From Cohnella sp. WQ 127256 (GTDB lineage: Bacteria; Bacillota; Bacilli; Paenibacillales; Paenibacillaceae): a stretch of DNA of 64,000 bases. The notes below the pieces were generated by a model. That model was given only the letters and a program-made list of their open reading frames with translations. It was not told where the DNA came from and searched no databases. The position numbers were made by a program, and so were the translations under genes. The stretch covers positions 558,001-622,000 of the forward strand of contig NZ_JAMZCY010000005.1 of assembly GCF_024519285.1 (NCBI RefSeq), read 5' to 3'. Positions 26,170 to 35,957 of the stretch are shown piece by piece. Within the stretch, counting starts at the first letter, position 1. Each line of letters begins with the position of its first letter.

Positions 26170-28116
26170 ATGAGACAACATTCACTTCAAAAATTAGAGT
26201 ACAACCGGGTCATAGAAATTTTGCGAAGCTATACAGTAACTTATTTAGGTCAACGACACATTGAGAAGCTTGAGCCTCTTAGGGATATAGAAGTCATTAA
26301 ACGTAGATTGTCGGAGACGCAGGATGCTAGTCGATTACTTGCTCGTGGAGGACATCCACCCCTTCCTTCCCTAGAAGGGATGGAGACGCTGATGAACTTA
26401 CTTGGAACGGGATATGTAATGACCGAGCAGGACTTCGGGTATATGGCTCAATTTGCAAGAAGCTGTGAGCAACTACGGCAGTATATGTCTGGGAAGAAGG
26501 CAGAGTCTCCAACCGTTGCTGCTTATGGGACATCCATGTTTGATCTCAAACCCTTACGTCTAGAGATCGAGGCCTGTATCGACAGAGGCAGTATTGTGGA
26601 CACGGCAAGCTCGGAGCTGCAAAAAATTCGTAAGAAAATACGTGCTGCCGAAGAAAAATTACAAAAACGTTTAGAAGGGATGCTGTCCAGATTTTCTGAT
26701 ATTTTGCAGGAGCGATTGATTAGCCAACGTGGGGGGAGATATGTGCTTCCAGTGAAGAAGGAGTACCGTAAACGAATTCCCGGTACGGTACTAGATGAAT
26801 CGTCCAGCGGACAAACGGTATTCATCGAGCCCTCTGAGCTAGCGGGATTGCAAATGGATTTAAGCATGCTAAGGAGTGAGGAAGGTCGTGTGGAAACACA
26901 GATCCTGGCGCAGCTTACAGGCGAGGTAGAAACGTACGCTTATGAGTTATCCGTTAATGTGGACACGGTTGGTCATTATGATTTCCTATTTGCTAAAGCG
27001 AAATGGGGGCTAACGATTGGCGGGATAGCACCGGAATTGAATGAGAAACGGATTATTGATCTAAGAGAAGCCCGACATCCGCTGCTAGCAGTTAAACCAA
27101 AGCCACTGGATATTTGTTTAGGAGCGGGCTATCAAGCTTTGCTAATAACCGGGCCGAATACAGGAGGTAAAACAGTAGCGCTCAAAACGGTTGGGCTATT
27201 GACGCTAATGGCTCAGTCAGGCTTGCTCATTCCTGCGGCAGAGGGTAGCCGAATGTGCGTATTTCGCTCTGTGGAGGTAGATATCGGAGACGATCAAAGC
27301 TTGGATTCGTCACTTAGCACGTTCTCCTCACATCTTCGCAATGTGATCGATATTTTGGCTCATGCAGGATCATCGACTTTAGTTCTGCTCGATGAGCTAG
27401 CAACGGGAACAGACCCCGGCGAGGGGGTTGGTCTCTCTATTGCTGTATTAGAGGAGCTGTACCGTAGAGGCTCAGTCATTATGGCTACGACGCATTTTAA
27501 TGAAATCAAACAATATGCTCGTGATACAGATGGCTTTCAAAATGCACGGATGGCGTTCGATGAAGAGACACTTAGTCCGCTATATCGGCTGGAGATGGGA
27601 GAAGCGGGCAACAGCTATGCATTTGTCATTGCGGCTAAGCTTGGGATATCCTCTGCTATCATTGATAGGGCTAGCACGATTGCAAAGAGCTTAAGTCAAG
27701 GTAAAGGGAACGGAACGGTTCCTCAGCAAGCTACTCGTGAGGGGAAACCGACTCAATGGAGTGGTCGAAACAATCACATAGGAAAGCAGAAAGCGAAGCC
27801 AGCGGCTGCTGAGAATGACGAGTTATCGATGAAGTGGGCTGTAGGGGATGTTGTATTTATTCCGCAGCTGCGCAAGCCAGGGGTCATCTATCGCTTGCCT
27901 GATGAGAGAGGCAATATGATCATCCAGGTGCAAAAGGAAAAGCTTACAATTAACCATAAGCGTATTCGCAAATTTATCGACAAAAAGCATCTCTATCCAG
28001 AAGGGGATTATAATATGGATATTGTTTTTGAATCTGTCGAGGTTCGCAAGAAACGCCATCTGATGGGCAAGCGCCATGTAGACGGATTATCCATTGAGAA
28101 GCCTTCCGAAGATTAA
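26170..28116 (+). CDS. MutS2-like ATPase lacking the Smr nuclease domain
   Basis: A 648-residue MutS-superfamily protein. Lever/clamp coiled-coil regions (about residues 1-320) are followed by the ABC ATPase with Walker A TGPNTGGKT, Walker B STLVLLDELATGTDP and the H-loop ATTHFNEIK. It ends with a KOW-like strand block (WAVGDVVFIPQ) but has no Smr domain and is about 130 residues shorter than standard MutS2. MutS2 homologues act on branched DNA or collided ribosomes; without Smr, the role here is uncertain. Start ATG 26170 has AGGAGGAA; the frame is open upstream to 26077 without a ribosome site. A two-terminator leader precedes it. Confidence 0.85.
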   Translation: MRQHSLQKLEYNRVIEILRSYTVTYLGQRHIEKLEPLRDIEVIKRRLSETQDASRLLARGGHPPLPSLEGMETLMNLLGTGYVMTEQDFGYMAQFARSCEQLRQYMSGKKAESPTVAAYGTSMFDLKPLRLEIEACIDRGSIVDTASSELQKIRKKIRAAEEKLQKRLEGMLSRFSDILQERLISQRGGRYVLPVKKEYRKRIPGTVLDESSSGQTVFIEPSELAGLQMDLSMLRSEEGRVETQILAQLTGEVETYAYELSVNVDTVGHYDFLFAKAKWGLTIGGIAPELNEKRIIDLREARHPLLAVKPKPLDICLGAGYQALLITGPNTGGKTVALKTVGLLTLMAQSGLLIPAAEGSRMCVFRSVEVDIGDDQSLDSSLSTFSSHLRNVIDILAHAGSSTLVLLDELATGTDPGEGVGLSIAVLEELYRRGSVIMATTHFNEIKQYARDTDGFQNARMAFDEETLSPLYRLEMGEAGNSYAFVIAAKLGISSAIIDRASTIAKSLSQGKGNGTVPQQATREGKPTQWSGRNNHIGKQKAKPAAAENDELSMKWAVGDVVFIPQLRKPGVIYRLPDERGNMIIQVQKEKLTINHKRIRKFIDKKHLYPEGDYNMDIVFESVEVRKKRHLMGKRHVDGLSIEKPSED

Positions 28117-28140
28117 TCGAGCCTATGAAAATAAGGCTCA

Positions 28141-28169
28141 TTGATGACATGGGAATACGCTGTTATAAT
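28141..28169 (+). promoter_or_regulatory. SigA promoter of lepA
   Basis: TTGATG (28141-28146) and a perfect TATAAT (28164-28169) with 17-bp spacing, 51 bp before the lepA start. Confidence 0.75.
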
Positions 28170-28219
28170 GAAGTGATCGTCATTTGACGCATGGAATCGG
28201 CTGGAGGGTATTTATTGTC

Positions 28220-30037
28220 ATGGCAGAACTCACTTTTAAACAAAGCCACATACGTAATTTTTGCATTATTGCACATATCGATCATGGTAAATCGACTTTG
28301 GCCGACCGCATTTTGGAATATACGGGAACGTTGACTTCTCGCGAAATGCAAGCCCAAGTATTGGATTCTATGGATCTTGAACGCGAGCGCGGCATTACGA
28401 TTAAGCTTACTGCCGTTCGTTTACTTTATAAAGCAGACGACGGCGAGACGTATATGCTACATTTGATCGATACTCCGGGACACGTGGATTTCACTTACGA
28501 GGTATCCCGAAGCTTAGCGGCTTGTGAAGGCGCGATATTAGTTATTGATGCTGCACAAGGGATTGAAGCTCAGACTTTGGCTAACGTGTACCTTGCTCTA
28601 GACAACAACCTAGAGATCGTTCCCCTAATTAACAAAATCGACTTGCCAAGTGCTGACCCCGATCGGGTAAAGCAAGAAGTTGAGGATGTTATCGGACTGG
28701 ATACGAGCGATGCGGTGCTTGCATCTGCGAAGAACGGGATCGGAATCAAAGAAATATTGGAGCAGATCGTACAGAAGGTGCCAGCACCTCAAGGTGATCG
28801 GGACAAACCGCTTAAAGCACTCGTGTTCGACTCCCATTATGATGCTTATAAGGGCGTTGTCAGTTATATTCGGGTCATTGACGGAACGATTCGTGCTGGA
28901 ACCCGTATGAAGTTCATGGCTACGGGTGCGAACTACGAGGTTGTCGAAGTCGGAACGTTCGCGCCTGGTCCGGTTGCTGTGCGCGAGCTTGGACCTGGTG
29001 ACGTAGGTTTTGTTAGCGCATCGATTAAGAACGTTAAAGATATTCATGTCGGAGATACAATTACGGACATGAAAAATCCGACACCGGAAGCACTTCCGGG
29101 CTACCGAAGCATTAACCCGATGGTATTCTGCGGACTGTATCCGATTGAATCTACAGATTATAATGATTTGCGTGACGCATTGGAGAAGCTTGAGCTTAAC
29201 GATGCTGCACTACGTTATGAGGCTGAATCGTCTCAAGCACTTGGTTTTGGTTTCCGTTGCGGTTTCTTAGGAATGCTGCATATGGAAATTATCCAAGAAC
29301 GTATCGAGCGCGAGTTTAACATTCCACTGATCACGACTGCACCGAGCGTTATTTTCAAAGTAACGTTAACGAACGGTCAAGTACTGAATATTTCCAACCC
29401 TGCTGATTATCCAGAAGCGGGTAAAATCGATTTCGTTGAAGAACCGTATGTTAAGGCTTCGATTATCGTACCAAATGATTTCGTTGGCGCGATTATGGAA
29501 TTGTGCCAAAATAAACGCGGAGAGTTCATTGATATGCAATACTTGGACACGAACCGTGTAACGTTGAAATATAATGTACCGCTCGCGGAAATCGTCTATG
29601 ATTTCTTCGATCAGTTGAAATCAAGCACGAAGGGTTACGCTTCTTTTGATTACGAGCTTATTGGCTACCGTCAGTCTAGCCTTGTTAAGATCGATATTTT
29701 GCTCAATGCGGAGAAAGTAGATGCATTGTCCTTTATCGTGCATAAGGATAGAGCAACTAGTCGCGGTCGTGTCATTTGTGAAAAATTGAAGGAACTGATT
29801 CCACGCCAAATGTTCGAGGTTCCGATCCAAGCCGCGATTGGACAAAAAATCGTTGCTCGTGAGTCGATCAGAGCGATGCGCAAAAACGTTCTTGCGAAAT
29901 GTTACGGCGGAGATATTTCCCGTAAACGTAAGCTTCTCGATAAGCAAAAAGAAGGTAAAAAACGCATGAAGCAAGTGGGTAACGTCGAAGTGCCTCAAGA
30001 AGCGTTCATGGCTGTACTCAGGCTGGATGAGGATTAA
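28220..30037 (+). CDS. lepA: Elongation factor 4 (LepA)
   Basis: A 605-residue translational GTPase. G1 is [10 protein letters not shown]2 RGITIKLT, G3 DTPGHVDF and G4 NKIDLP. Domains II, III, V and the LepA-specific C-terminal domain follow, ending [20 protein letters not shown]. It binds the ribosome and can back-translocate tRNAs or aid initiation. Start ATG 28220 ([14 protein letters not shown]) has GGAGGG at 28203-28208; an upstream in-frame ATG at 28184 is not supported. It has its own promoter and lies upstream of hemW, as in Bacillus. Confidence 0.97.
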   Translation: MAELTFKQSHIRNFCIIAHIDHGKSTLADRILEYTGTLTSREMQAQVLDSMDLERERGITIKLTAVRLLYKADDGETYMLHLIDTPGHVDFTYEVSRSLAACEGAILVIDAAQGIEAQTLANVYLALDNNLEIVPLINKIDLPSADPDRVKQEVEDVIGLDTSDAVLASAKNGIGIKEILEQIVQKVPAPQGDRDKPLKALVFDSHYDAYKGVVSYIRVIDGTIRAGTRMKFMATGANYEVVEVGTFAPGPVAVRELGPGDVGFVSASIKNVKDIHVGDTITDMKNPTPEALPGYRSINPMVFCGLYPIESTDYNDLRDALEKLELNDAALRYEAESSQALGFGFRCGFLGMLHMEIIQERIEREFNIPLITTAPSVIFKVTLTNGQVLNISNPADYPEAGKIDFVEEPYVKASIIVPNDFVGAIMELCQNKRGEFIDMQYLDTNRVTLKYNVPLAEIVYDFFDQLKSSTKGYASFDYELIGYRQSSLVKIDILLNAEKVDALSFIVHKDRATSRGRVICEKLKELIPRQMFEVPIQAAIGQKIVARESIRAMRKNVLAKCYGGDISRKRKLLDKQKEGKKRMKQVGNVEVPQEAFMAVLRLDED

Positions 30038-30056
30038 GATAAGTTGGACGAGATTG

Positions 30057-30077
30057 GCGGGCTTCTGGCCCGCTTTT
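30057..30077 (+). terminator. Terminator between lepA and hemW
   Basis: Stem GCGGGC (30057-30062) with GCCCGC (30068-30073) and T4. It is short and perhaps partial, as hemW follows 44 bp later. Confidence 0.65.
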
Positions 30078-30121
30078 CGCTATATCAGAGCAAAAAAAGG
30101 CATTGAAGTGAGGTTAAGATT

Positions 30122-31309
30122 ATGGAACACCCATTAAATACGACAAATCACGTACCAGCGGTTCATGAATGGACACCGCGGGCGCTATATATTCATATCC
30201 CTTTCTGTACGAACAAGTGCTTTTACTGTGATTTTAATTCATACGTGGCTGCAGGACAGCCAATTGATGCCTATTTGGACGCCTTGGAAAATGAGATGAA
30301 GCTGACGGTTGCCGAACATCCTCCGACGATCATTAATACGGTTTTCGTTGGTGGGGGTACGCCAACGGTGCTTACACCTCCTCAGATGACCCGGTTTTTG
30401 TCATCGGTAAAGAAATATTTTCCGCTAGCTGACGATGTTGAGTTCACGATGGAAGCGAACCCGGGAACGACTGACATGGAGAAGCTTAAAGCGATGCGTG
30501 AAGGTGGCGTAAACAGAATCAGCTTCGGAGCGCAGACATTCGATGATGGCTTGCTAGCTACGATAGGTAGAATTCATGCTGCCCAAGATGTTATCGAGAG
30601 CATCGCGAATGCCAAGGCAGCGGGATTTACGAACCTGTCTATCGACCTCATGTTCGGATTGCCGAACCAAACCTTACAACAGCTTAAGGATAGCGTGACT
30701 AAAGCTTTGGAGCTGGATTTGCCCCATTATTCCCTCTATGGCTTGAAGGTAGAGGAGAATACATTGTTCCATCGTTTGTATCAACGTGATGAGCTGCCTC
30801 TTCCTGAGGAGGATGATGAGCTTGCTATGTATGAGCACCTTATGGAACGATTAGGTAATGCGGGCTACCGTCATTATGAAATCAGTAACTTTGCGCGACC
30901 AGGATTTGAAAGCCAGCATAACACGACATACTGGCACAATGAGCCCTACTATGGCCTAGGAGCGGGTGCTCATGGTTACTTGCTTGGGCAACGGCATGTC
31001 AATATTAAAGGTGTGCAGCCTTATATCGAATCAGCTAATAAGGCGCTGCCGCGCTTGGAGCAAAATAACGTCAGCGTTGAAGAAGCGATGGGTGACTTCA
31101 TGATGGTAGGCTTGCGTTTGCAGGAAGGTGTAGATCAGTTAAGCTTCGAGCGTCAATTCAACGGAGCTAATCTGGAAGAGCTATTCGGCGAGGCATTGCA
31201 GAAGCTGCAGAAGCAAGGGCTACTGGAAAAAGTGGAGCAGCCGGCGGGTTATCGTCTTACTTCGAAAGGTATTTTGTTCGGCAACGAGGTATTCGGCGCA
31301 TTCGTGTAA
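30122..31309 (+). CDS. hemW: Radical SAM heme chaperone HemW
   Basis: A 395-residue radical SAM protein. The 4Fe-4S motif is C29-x3-C33-x2-C36 (PFCTNKCFYCDF) without the fourth cysteine of true HemN, so it belongs to the HemW heme-chaperone group rather than to coproporphyrinogen oxidases. The GGGTPTVL and EANPGT motifs of the radical SAM core and a C-terminal HemN domain are present. GAAGTGAGG precedes ATG 30122. Placement after lepA matches B. subtilis. Confidence 0.92.
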   Translation: MEHPLNTTNHVPAVHEWTPRALYIHIPFCTNKCFYCDFNSYVAAGQPIDAYLDALENEMKLTVAEHPPTIINTVFVGGGTPTVLTPPQMTRFLSSVKKYFPLADDVEFTMEANPGTTDMEKLKAMREGGVNRISFGAQTFDDGLLATIGRIHAAQDVIESIANAKAAGFTNLSIDLMFGLPNQTLQQLKDSVTKALELDLPHYSLYGLKVEENTLFHRLYQRDELPLPEEDDELAMYEHLMERLGNAGYRHYEISNFARPGFESQHNTTYWHNEPYYGLGAGAHGYLLGQRHVNIKGVQPYIESANKALPRLEQNNVSVEEAMGDFMMVGLRLQEGVDQLSFERQFNGANLEELFGEALQKLQKQGLLEKVEQPAGYRLTSKGILFGNEVFGAFV

Positions 31310-31584
31310 CGCTAGTGCCTCGCCAGAGTTTCACTTCTTGTTCATTTCCTCATTAAATCTACCTGATCCGCCTTTGGTGATGCTAAGCGTCTGCCAATCG
31401 GCGGATTTGTGCGCTTTAGCAACATAAACGATCTGTCAATAGATGTTCGTTATTTCTGAGCATGGACACCACTCCTTGGATTCGAATGATTGCAGTCCTA
31501 TTTTACGTTGTATTAGTGTGATCTGCTGAATATCTTTTGTATTAGAGCAATAAACATCTTCTTTCAAACCGATTGAAATGACTC
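31310..31584. other. Gene-free stretch between hemW and the argA-like promoter
   Basis: No supported gene. The only structure seen is an imperfect TCCGCC/GGCGGA inverted repeat (about 31369-31408) without a clear T run, possibly a weak hemW terminator. The ARG-box promoter starts at 31585. Confidence 0.6.
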
Positions 31585-31619
31585 TTGAATGTTCATTCTC
31601 TTTGATGTATATTTATTCA
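31585..31619 (+). promoter_or_regulatory. Promoter with two ArgR/AhrC (ARG) boxes
   Basis: TGAATGTTCATTCT (31586-31599) and TGTATATTTATTCA (31606-31619) match the ARG-box palindrome TGAAT-N4-ATTCA in 9 of 10 fixed positions each, 20 bp apart. They cover a promoter, TTGAAT (31585-31590) and TATATT (31608-31613), with 17-bp spacing. Arginine repression of the next gene is the natural reading. Confidence 0.75.
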
Positions 31620-31652
31620 TAAATATCTGATGCTTGGAGAGAAGGAATTCAC

Positions 31653-32153
31653 ATGTCAGTCGTCTGCCGCAAGGCGCAGTTAGAGGATGTTGATGCGCTT
31701 TTTGAACTTATACAGGGTTATGCAGCCAAAGGAATTATGTTACCTCGTTCTCGTGAGGTATTAATCCGAATAATCGATACCTTCTTAGTCGTGCAAGACG
31801 GTGATCGGCTTATTGGCTGCGGCTCATTGTGTCGTCTAGGTAGCGATTTGGTAGAAATTCGTTCGCTAGGCATCGTAGATGGTTATAAAGGACAAGGAAT
31901 AGGTAGTCTCTTAGTGGATGCCTTAATGGAAGAAGCAGGGGTTCAAGGCATTCCTAAAGTGATGGCGTTAACTTATGAAGCAGCCTTCTTTCAGAAAAAT
32001 GGCTTCAAAATAGTGGACAAAGAGATTTTTCCGGAAAAAGTATGGACGGATTGCGTACATTGCCCTAAACAGCATTGCTGTGACGAAATCGCCGTAGTCA
32101 GGTTAACTGAACCATTAGCTGTTAATGAACAATTAAGCTTTGCCCAAATATGA
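31653..32153 (+). CDS. argA: ArgA-like GNAT N-acetyltransferase
   Basis: A 166-residue stand-alone GNAT protein. The acetyl-CoA site is GYKGQGIGSLLVDAL. The LPRSRE start region, IGCGSL, LVEIRSLGI, the FFQKNGFKIVDKE-P-KVWTDC segment and the cysteine-rich CVHCPKQHCCDEIAVV end resemble the short N-acetylglutamate synthase type (first step of arginine synthesis). The tandem ARG boxes at its promoter independently support an arginine role. AGAAGGAA precedes ATG 31653. Substrate is inferred; another acetyl acceptor is possible. It is a monocistronic insertion between hemW and hrcA. Confidence 0.78.
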   Translation: MSVVCRKAQLEDVDALFELIQGYAAKGIMLPRSREVLIRIIDTFLVVQDGDRLIGCGSLCRLGSDLVEIRSLGIVDGYKGQGIGSLLVDALMEEAGVQGIPKVMALTYEAAFFQKNGFKIVDKEIFPEKVWTDCVHCPKQHCCDEIAVVRLTEPLAVNEQLSFAQI

Positions 32154-32183
32154 TAGAACCTGCCAAATCGAGCCGGAACGTCC

Positions 32184-32213
32184 TTGACATGACCGCCCTC
32201 GGTTTGGTATTTT
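32184..32213 (+). promoter_or_regulatory. SigA promoter of the hrcA operon
   Basis: TTGACA (32184-32189) and TATTTT (32208-32213), 18-bp spacer, directly upstream of the CIRCE element, which would start within the first transcribed bases. Confidence 0.7.
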
Positions 32214-32224
32214 TGTATTAGTAA

Positions 32225-32251
32225 TTAGCACTCGACGAAAAGGAGTGCTAA
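32225..32251 (+). promoter_or_regulatory. CIRCE operator
   Basis: Perfect consensus: TTAGCACTC (32225-32233), nine-base spacer, GAGTGCTAA (32243-32251). It is the binding site of HrcA, encoded by the next gene. Confidence 0.98.
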
Positions 32252-32289
32252 CGAAATGGATAAGCGGATAGCTAGAAGGGGGAATTCGG

Positions 32290-33315
32290 ATGCTGAGTGA
32301 ACGTCAACGTATGATACTTAACGCGATAATAGACGATTATATTCGTTCCGCCGAACCTGTCGGATCTCGCAGCATATCCAAGCGTGGAGATGTGATCTTT
32401 AGTCCTGCCACCATCCGTAACGAGATGGCGGACTTAGAGGAGATGGGATTGCTTGAGCAACCTCATACATCAGCAGGCCGTATTCCTTCTATTAAAGGTT
32501 ACCGCTATTATGTTGACCACCTCGTTACTTTGGATGGAGTGGGAGACCAGGATGCTCGGAAGCTCCGTACTTTTTTCGCGGAGAAGATGAACCACTGGGA
32601 AGGGGTAATCGGACATGCGGCGACCATTTTGTCCCAACTGACCAATTACACTTCAATCGTTCTCGGACCAGAGATGTTCAGTACGACGTTGAAGCATTTT
32701 CAATTGATTCCGATCAATGATGTTTCAGCGGTAGCCATTATTGTGGCCAATACTGGACATGTTGAACACCGAACGATATCCATTCCGGATGGAATATCGA
32801 TGGATGACATGGGTAAAATTGTGAACCTGTTGAATGAAAAGCTCACAGGCGTCCCATTTTACAAAGTTAAATCCGTTTTGCACAGTGAAATTGCCAAAGA
32901 ATTAAGTCGTTATGTTGAGCAATGTGAGGACATACTGACGCTTCTGGAGCAGACGATTACGGAAGAGCAGGAGCCTAAGGTGTTTTTTAGTGGGGCATCT
33001 AATATGCTCACTCAGCCGGAATTCAAGGATGTCGACAAAGCGAAGAACATTCTAGGAATGCTCGAGGAAACACAATTGCTGATGCAATTGTTTCAGTCCA
33101 ATCCGACAGGCATTCAGGTGAAAATCGGCACTGAAAATACGTTGGAAGCGATCAATCAATGTAGCTTGATTACGGCAACGTACTCCTATGAGGGGCAATC
33201 ATTAGGTACGATAGGCATATTGGGACCTACTCGAATGGAGTATGGGAAAGTCATTAGTTTACTCAATTTTTTATCTAAGGATATCGCATTGATGATGTCC
33301 CGTTGGTATAAGTAA
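32290..33315 (+). CDS. hrcA: Heat-inducible transcription repressor HrcA
   Basis: A 341-residue repressor that binds CIRCE and is kept active by GroEL. The N-terminal winged helix spans about residues 1-75 (SISKRGDVIFSPATIRNEMADLEEMG, then HTSAGRIPS), and the GAF-like C-terminal part ends LGTIGILGPTRMEYGKVISLL. Length fits. It is the first gene of the CIRCE-controlled hrcA-grpE-dnaK-dnaJ operon, giving autoregulation. GGGGG lies before ATG 32290. Confidence 0.97.
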   Translation: MLSERQRMILNAIIDDYIRSAEPVGSRSISKRGDVIFSPATIRNEMADLEEMGLLEQPHTSAGRIPSIKGYRYYVDHLVTLDGVGDQDARKLRTFFAEKMNHWEGVIGHAATILSQLTNYTSIVLGPEMFSTTLKHFQLIPINDVSAVAIIVANTGHVEHRTISIPDGISMDDMGKIVNLLNEKLTGVPFYKVKSVLHSEIAKELSRYVEQCEDILTLLEQTITEEQEPKVFFSGASNMLTQPEFKDVDKAKNILGMLEETQLLMQLFQSNPTGIQVKIGTENTLEAINQCSLITATYSYEGQSLGTIGILGPTRMEYGKVISLLNFLSKDIALMMSRWYK

Positions 33316-33367
33316 AACGTTGCATATCCCCAAGGTAAGGGTGGCACGGTAAGGAGGTGAACTCTAC

Positions 33368-33958
33368 ATGAATACGAAAGAAACGAAGGAGCCAGTAAAC
33401 ATGGATGAGCATCAAGAGGACTCTTTAGTAAATGAAATGGGTTCTGATATCAATGAAGCTTCCCATTCAGCAGGCGAACAACCAACGACAAACGAGAACA
33501 CCGAAGAAAACGCCATCGTTGTCGAGCTTCAGCGCCAAGTGGATGATAATCATAGCCGTTACTTACGCGCGCAAGCCGATTTCGATAATTTTCGTCGGCG
33601 TACATTAAAGGAAAAAGAAGAAATTACGAAGTATGCTTCATTGAAGCTGATTACGGAATTGTTGCCAGTAATGGATAATTTCCAGCGTGCGTTGCAGACC
33701 GAAGGAGAGAGCACGGAAAGCGAAGCTTTCGTTAAGGGCGTTGATATGATCTATCGCCAGCTTTCTCAAGTATTGGAATCCGAAGGTTTAAAACCAATGG
33801 AAGCTGTTGGTCAACCCTTTGATCCGGAAATGCACCAAGCGATTATGACGGTGGAAACCGATGAGTACGAAGAAGGAATTGTAGTTGAAGCGATTCAAAA
33901 CGGCTACTGGCTGAAGGATAAAGTTATTCGCCCAGCTATGGTTAAAGTAAGTGGGTAA
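33368..33958 (+). CDS. grpE: Nucleotide exchange factor GrpE
   Basis: A 196-residue DnaK cochaperone that drives ADP release. An acidic, disordered N-terminus (about 1-50) precedes the long coiled coil (VVELQRQVDDNHSRYLRAQ, then DFDNFRRRTLKEKEEI) and the C-terminal beta domain (PFDPEMHQAIMTVETDE, then GYWLKDKVIRPAMVKV). A full AAGGAGGTGA ribosome site precedes ATG 33368. It is the second gene of the heat-shock operon. Confidence 0.97.
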   Translation: MNTKETKEPVNMDEHQEDSLVNEMGSDINEASHSAGEQPTTNENTEENAIVVELQRQVDDNHSRYLRAQADFDNFRRRTLKEKEEITKYASLKLITELLPVMDNFQRALQTEGESTESEAFVKGVDMIYRQLSQVLESEGLKPMEAVGQPFDPEMHQAIMTVETDEYEEGIVVEAIQNGYWLKDKVIRPAMVKVSG

Positions 33959-34016
33959 TAAATATTAGATCGACCATTCCAAGAAAAGTGCACTTATATG
34001 AAGGAGGACTATAGTT

Positions 34017-35870
34017 ATGAGTAAAGTAATCGGGATTGACCTTGGAACCACAAACTCATGCGTAGCAGTAATGGAAGGCGGCGAAGCTGTCGTTATCGCT
34101 AACGCAGAAGGAAATCGTACAACCCCTTCGGTTGTAGGCTTTAAGAAAGATGGAGAACGCGTAGTCGGCGAGACAGCGAAACGTCAAGCCATTACAAACC
34201 CTGATCGTACAATAAGCTCCATCAAACGCCACATGGGTACTAGTCACAAAGAATCGATCGAAGGTAAAGCCTATTCTGCTCCTGAAATTTCAGCAATCAT
34301 CTTGCAAAAGCTAAAAGCTGATGCGGAAGCATACTTAGGCCAAACCGTAACGCAAGCCGTTATTACTGTTCCTGCATACTTTAATGATAGCCAACGTCAA
34401 GCGACTAAAGATGCTGGTAACATTGCGGGTCTTGAAGTTCTTCGTATCGTTAACGAACCGACTGCTGCTGCACTTGCTTATGGCTTTGAGAAACAAGAAG
34501 ATCAAACGATTCTTGTATTCGACTTAGGTGGCGGTACGTTCGATGTAAGTATTCTTGAATTGGGCGAAGGCTTCTTCGAAGTTAAAGCAACAAGCGGAGA
34601 CAACCATTTGGGTGGCGATGATTTCGACCAAATCATCATGGAATGGATGTCTGGCGAGTTCAAGAAAGAGCATGGAATCGACTTGTTGAAAGATAAATCT
34701 GCGATCCAACGTCTTAAAGATGCTGCTGAGAAAGCGAAAAAAGAACTTTCTGGCGTCGTATCCACAACAATCTCCTTGCCGTTCATCACGGTTGTAGACG
34801 GAGTTCCTCAGCATTTAGAGCTTAACCTTAGCCGTTCCAAATTCGACGAGCTGACTTCAAGCTTGGTTGAGCGTACGATGGGACCTACTCGTCAAGCTTT
34901 GTCCGATGCTGGAATGACAGCTTCCGACATTCATAAAGTTGTATTGGTTGGGGGATCTACTCGTATCCCAGCCGTTCAAGAAGCGATTAAAAAGCTTACA
35001 GGCCAAGATCCACATAAAGGCGTTAACCCCGATGAAGTTGTTGCACTAGGTGCAGCTGTTCAAGCCGGTGTATTGACAGGCGAAGTTAAAGATGTTGTCT
35101 TGCTCGACGTGACTCCATTGTCCCTCGGTATTGAAACTGCAGGTGGCGTATTGACGAAAATGATCGATCGTAACACAACGATTCCAACAAGCAAATCTCA
35201 AGTGTATTCCACATATGCAGATATGCAAACCCAAGTAGAAATCCACGTCCTGCAAGGGGAACGTGCGATGGCTAAAGACAACAAAACGTTGGGTCGATTT
35301 ATTCTTAGCGACATTCCTGCTGCACCTCGTGGCGTACCACAAATCGAAGTTACTTTTGACATCGATGCGAACGGTATCGTTAATGTTTCGGCACTCGATA
35401 AAGGCACAGGCAAGAGCCAAAAAATCACAATTACATCTTCCAGCGGTTTGAGCAAGGAAGAAATCGATCGTATGCAGCAAGAAGCTGAGTTGCATGCGGA
35501 AGAAGATAAAGCTCGTCGTGAGCTTATCGAAGCTAAGAACAGCGCTGACCAACTCATCTATAGCGTAGACAAAACAATCAAAGACCTAGGTGATAAAGTC
35601 GACGCAAGCGAGATTGATAAAGCGAACGTTGGAAAAGAGAAGTTGACGGTAGCATTAGCTTCCGATAACCTTGAAGAGATCAAAACAGCAACAGACGAGT
35701 TGAGCGAAATCGTACAGCAATTGTCGGTTAAGCTATATGAGCAAGCGGCTCAACAAGCGCAAGCTCAAGGTGGCCAAGACGGCGCTGATGCTGGTAACGG
35801 AAATGGTCCAGCAAACGACAATGTCGTGGATGCGGATTATGAAGTTGTCGATGAAGACAACAAAAAATAA
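34017..35870 (+). CDS. dnaK: Chaperone DnaK (Hsp70)
   Basis: A 617-residue Hsp70. The phosphate-1 motif is [14 protein letters not shown], phosphate-2 [13 protein letters not shown] and the adenosine motif [13 protein letters not shown]. The linker [15 protein letters not shown] leads to the substrate-binding domain and lid, and the tail is Gln/Ala/Gly-rich, ending [13 protein letters not shown]. It refolds client proteins with GrpE and DnaJ. GAAGGAGG precedes ATG 34017. A strong hairpin separates it from dnaJ. Confidence 0.98.
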   Translation: MSKVIGIDLGTTNSCVAVMEGGEAVVIANAEGNRTTPSVVGFKKDGERVVGETAKRQAITNPDRTISSIKRHMGTSHKESIEGKAYSAPEISAIILQKLKADAEAYLGQTVTQAVITVPAYFNDSQRQATKDAGNIAGLEVLRIVNEPTAAALAYGFEKQEDQTILVFDLGGGTFDVSILELGEGFFEVKATSGDNHLGGDDFDQIIMEWMSGEFKKEHGIDLLKDKSAIQRLKDAAEKAKKELSGVVSTTISLPFITVVDGVPQHLELNLSRSKFDELTSSLVERTMGPTRQALSDAGMTASDIHKVVLVGGSTRIPAVQEAIKKLTGQDPHKGVNPDEVVALGAAVQAGVLTGEVKDVVLLDVTPLSLGIETAGGVLTKMIDRNTTIPTSKSQVYSTYADMQTQVEIHVLQGERAMAKDNKTLGRFILSDIPAAPRGVPQIEVTFDIDANGIVNVSALDKGTGKSQKITITSSSGLSKEEIDRMQQEAELHAEEDKARRELIEAKNSADQLIYSVDKTIKDLGDKVDASEIDKANVGKEKLTVALASDNLEEIKTATDELSEIVQQLSVKLYEQAAQQAQAQGGQDGADAGNGNGPANDNVVDADYEVVDEDNKK

Positions 35871-35891
35871 GATTTGGTTGTAGTTAAAACC

Positions 35892-35937
35892 GAAAGTCAA
35901 AGTGATTTCCGTCATTCACGGGATCACTTTGACTTTC
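35892..35937 (+). promoter_or_regulatory. Long hairpin between dnaK and dnaJ
   Basis: A perfect 15-bp stem (35892-35906 with 35923-35937), with an inner CCGT/ACGG pairing in the loop. There is no T run after it (CTTCATGAGG), so it looks like an RNA processing or stability element rather than a full terminator. It ends six bases before the dnaJ ribosome site. Confidence 0.75.
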
Positions 35938-35957
35938 CTTCATGAGGAGGTGGGGAA

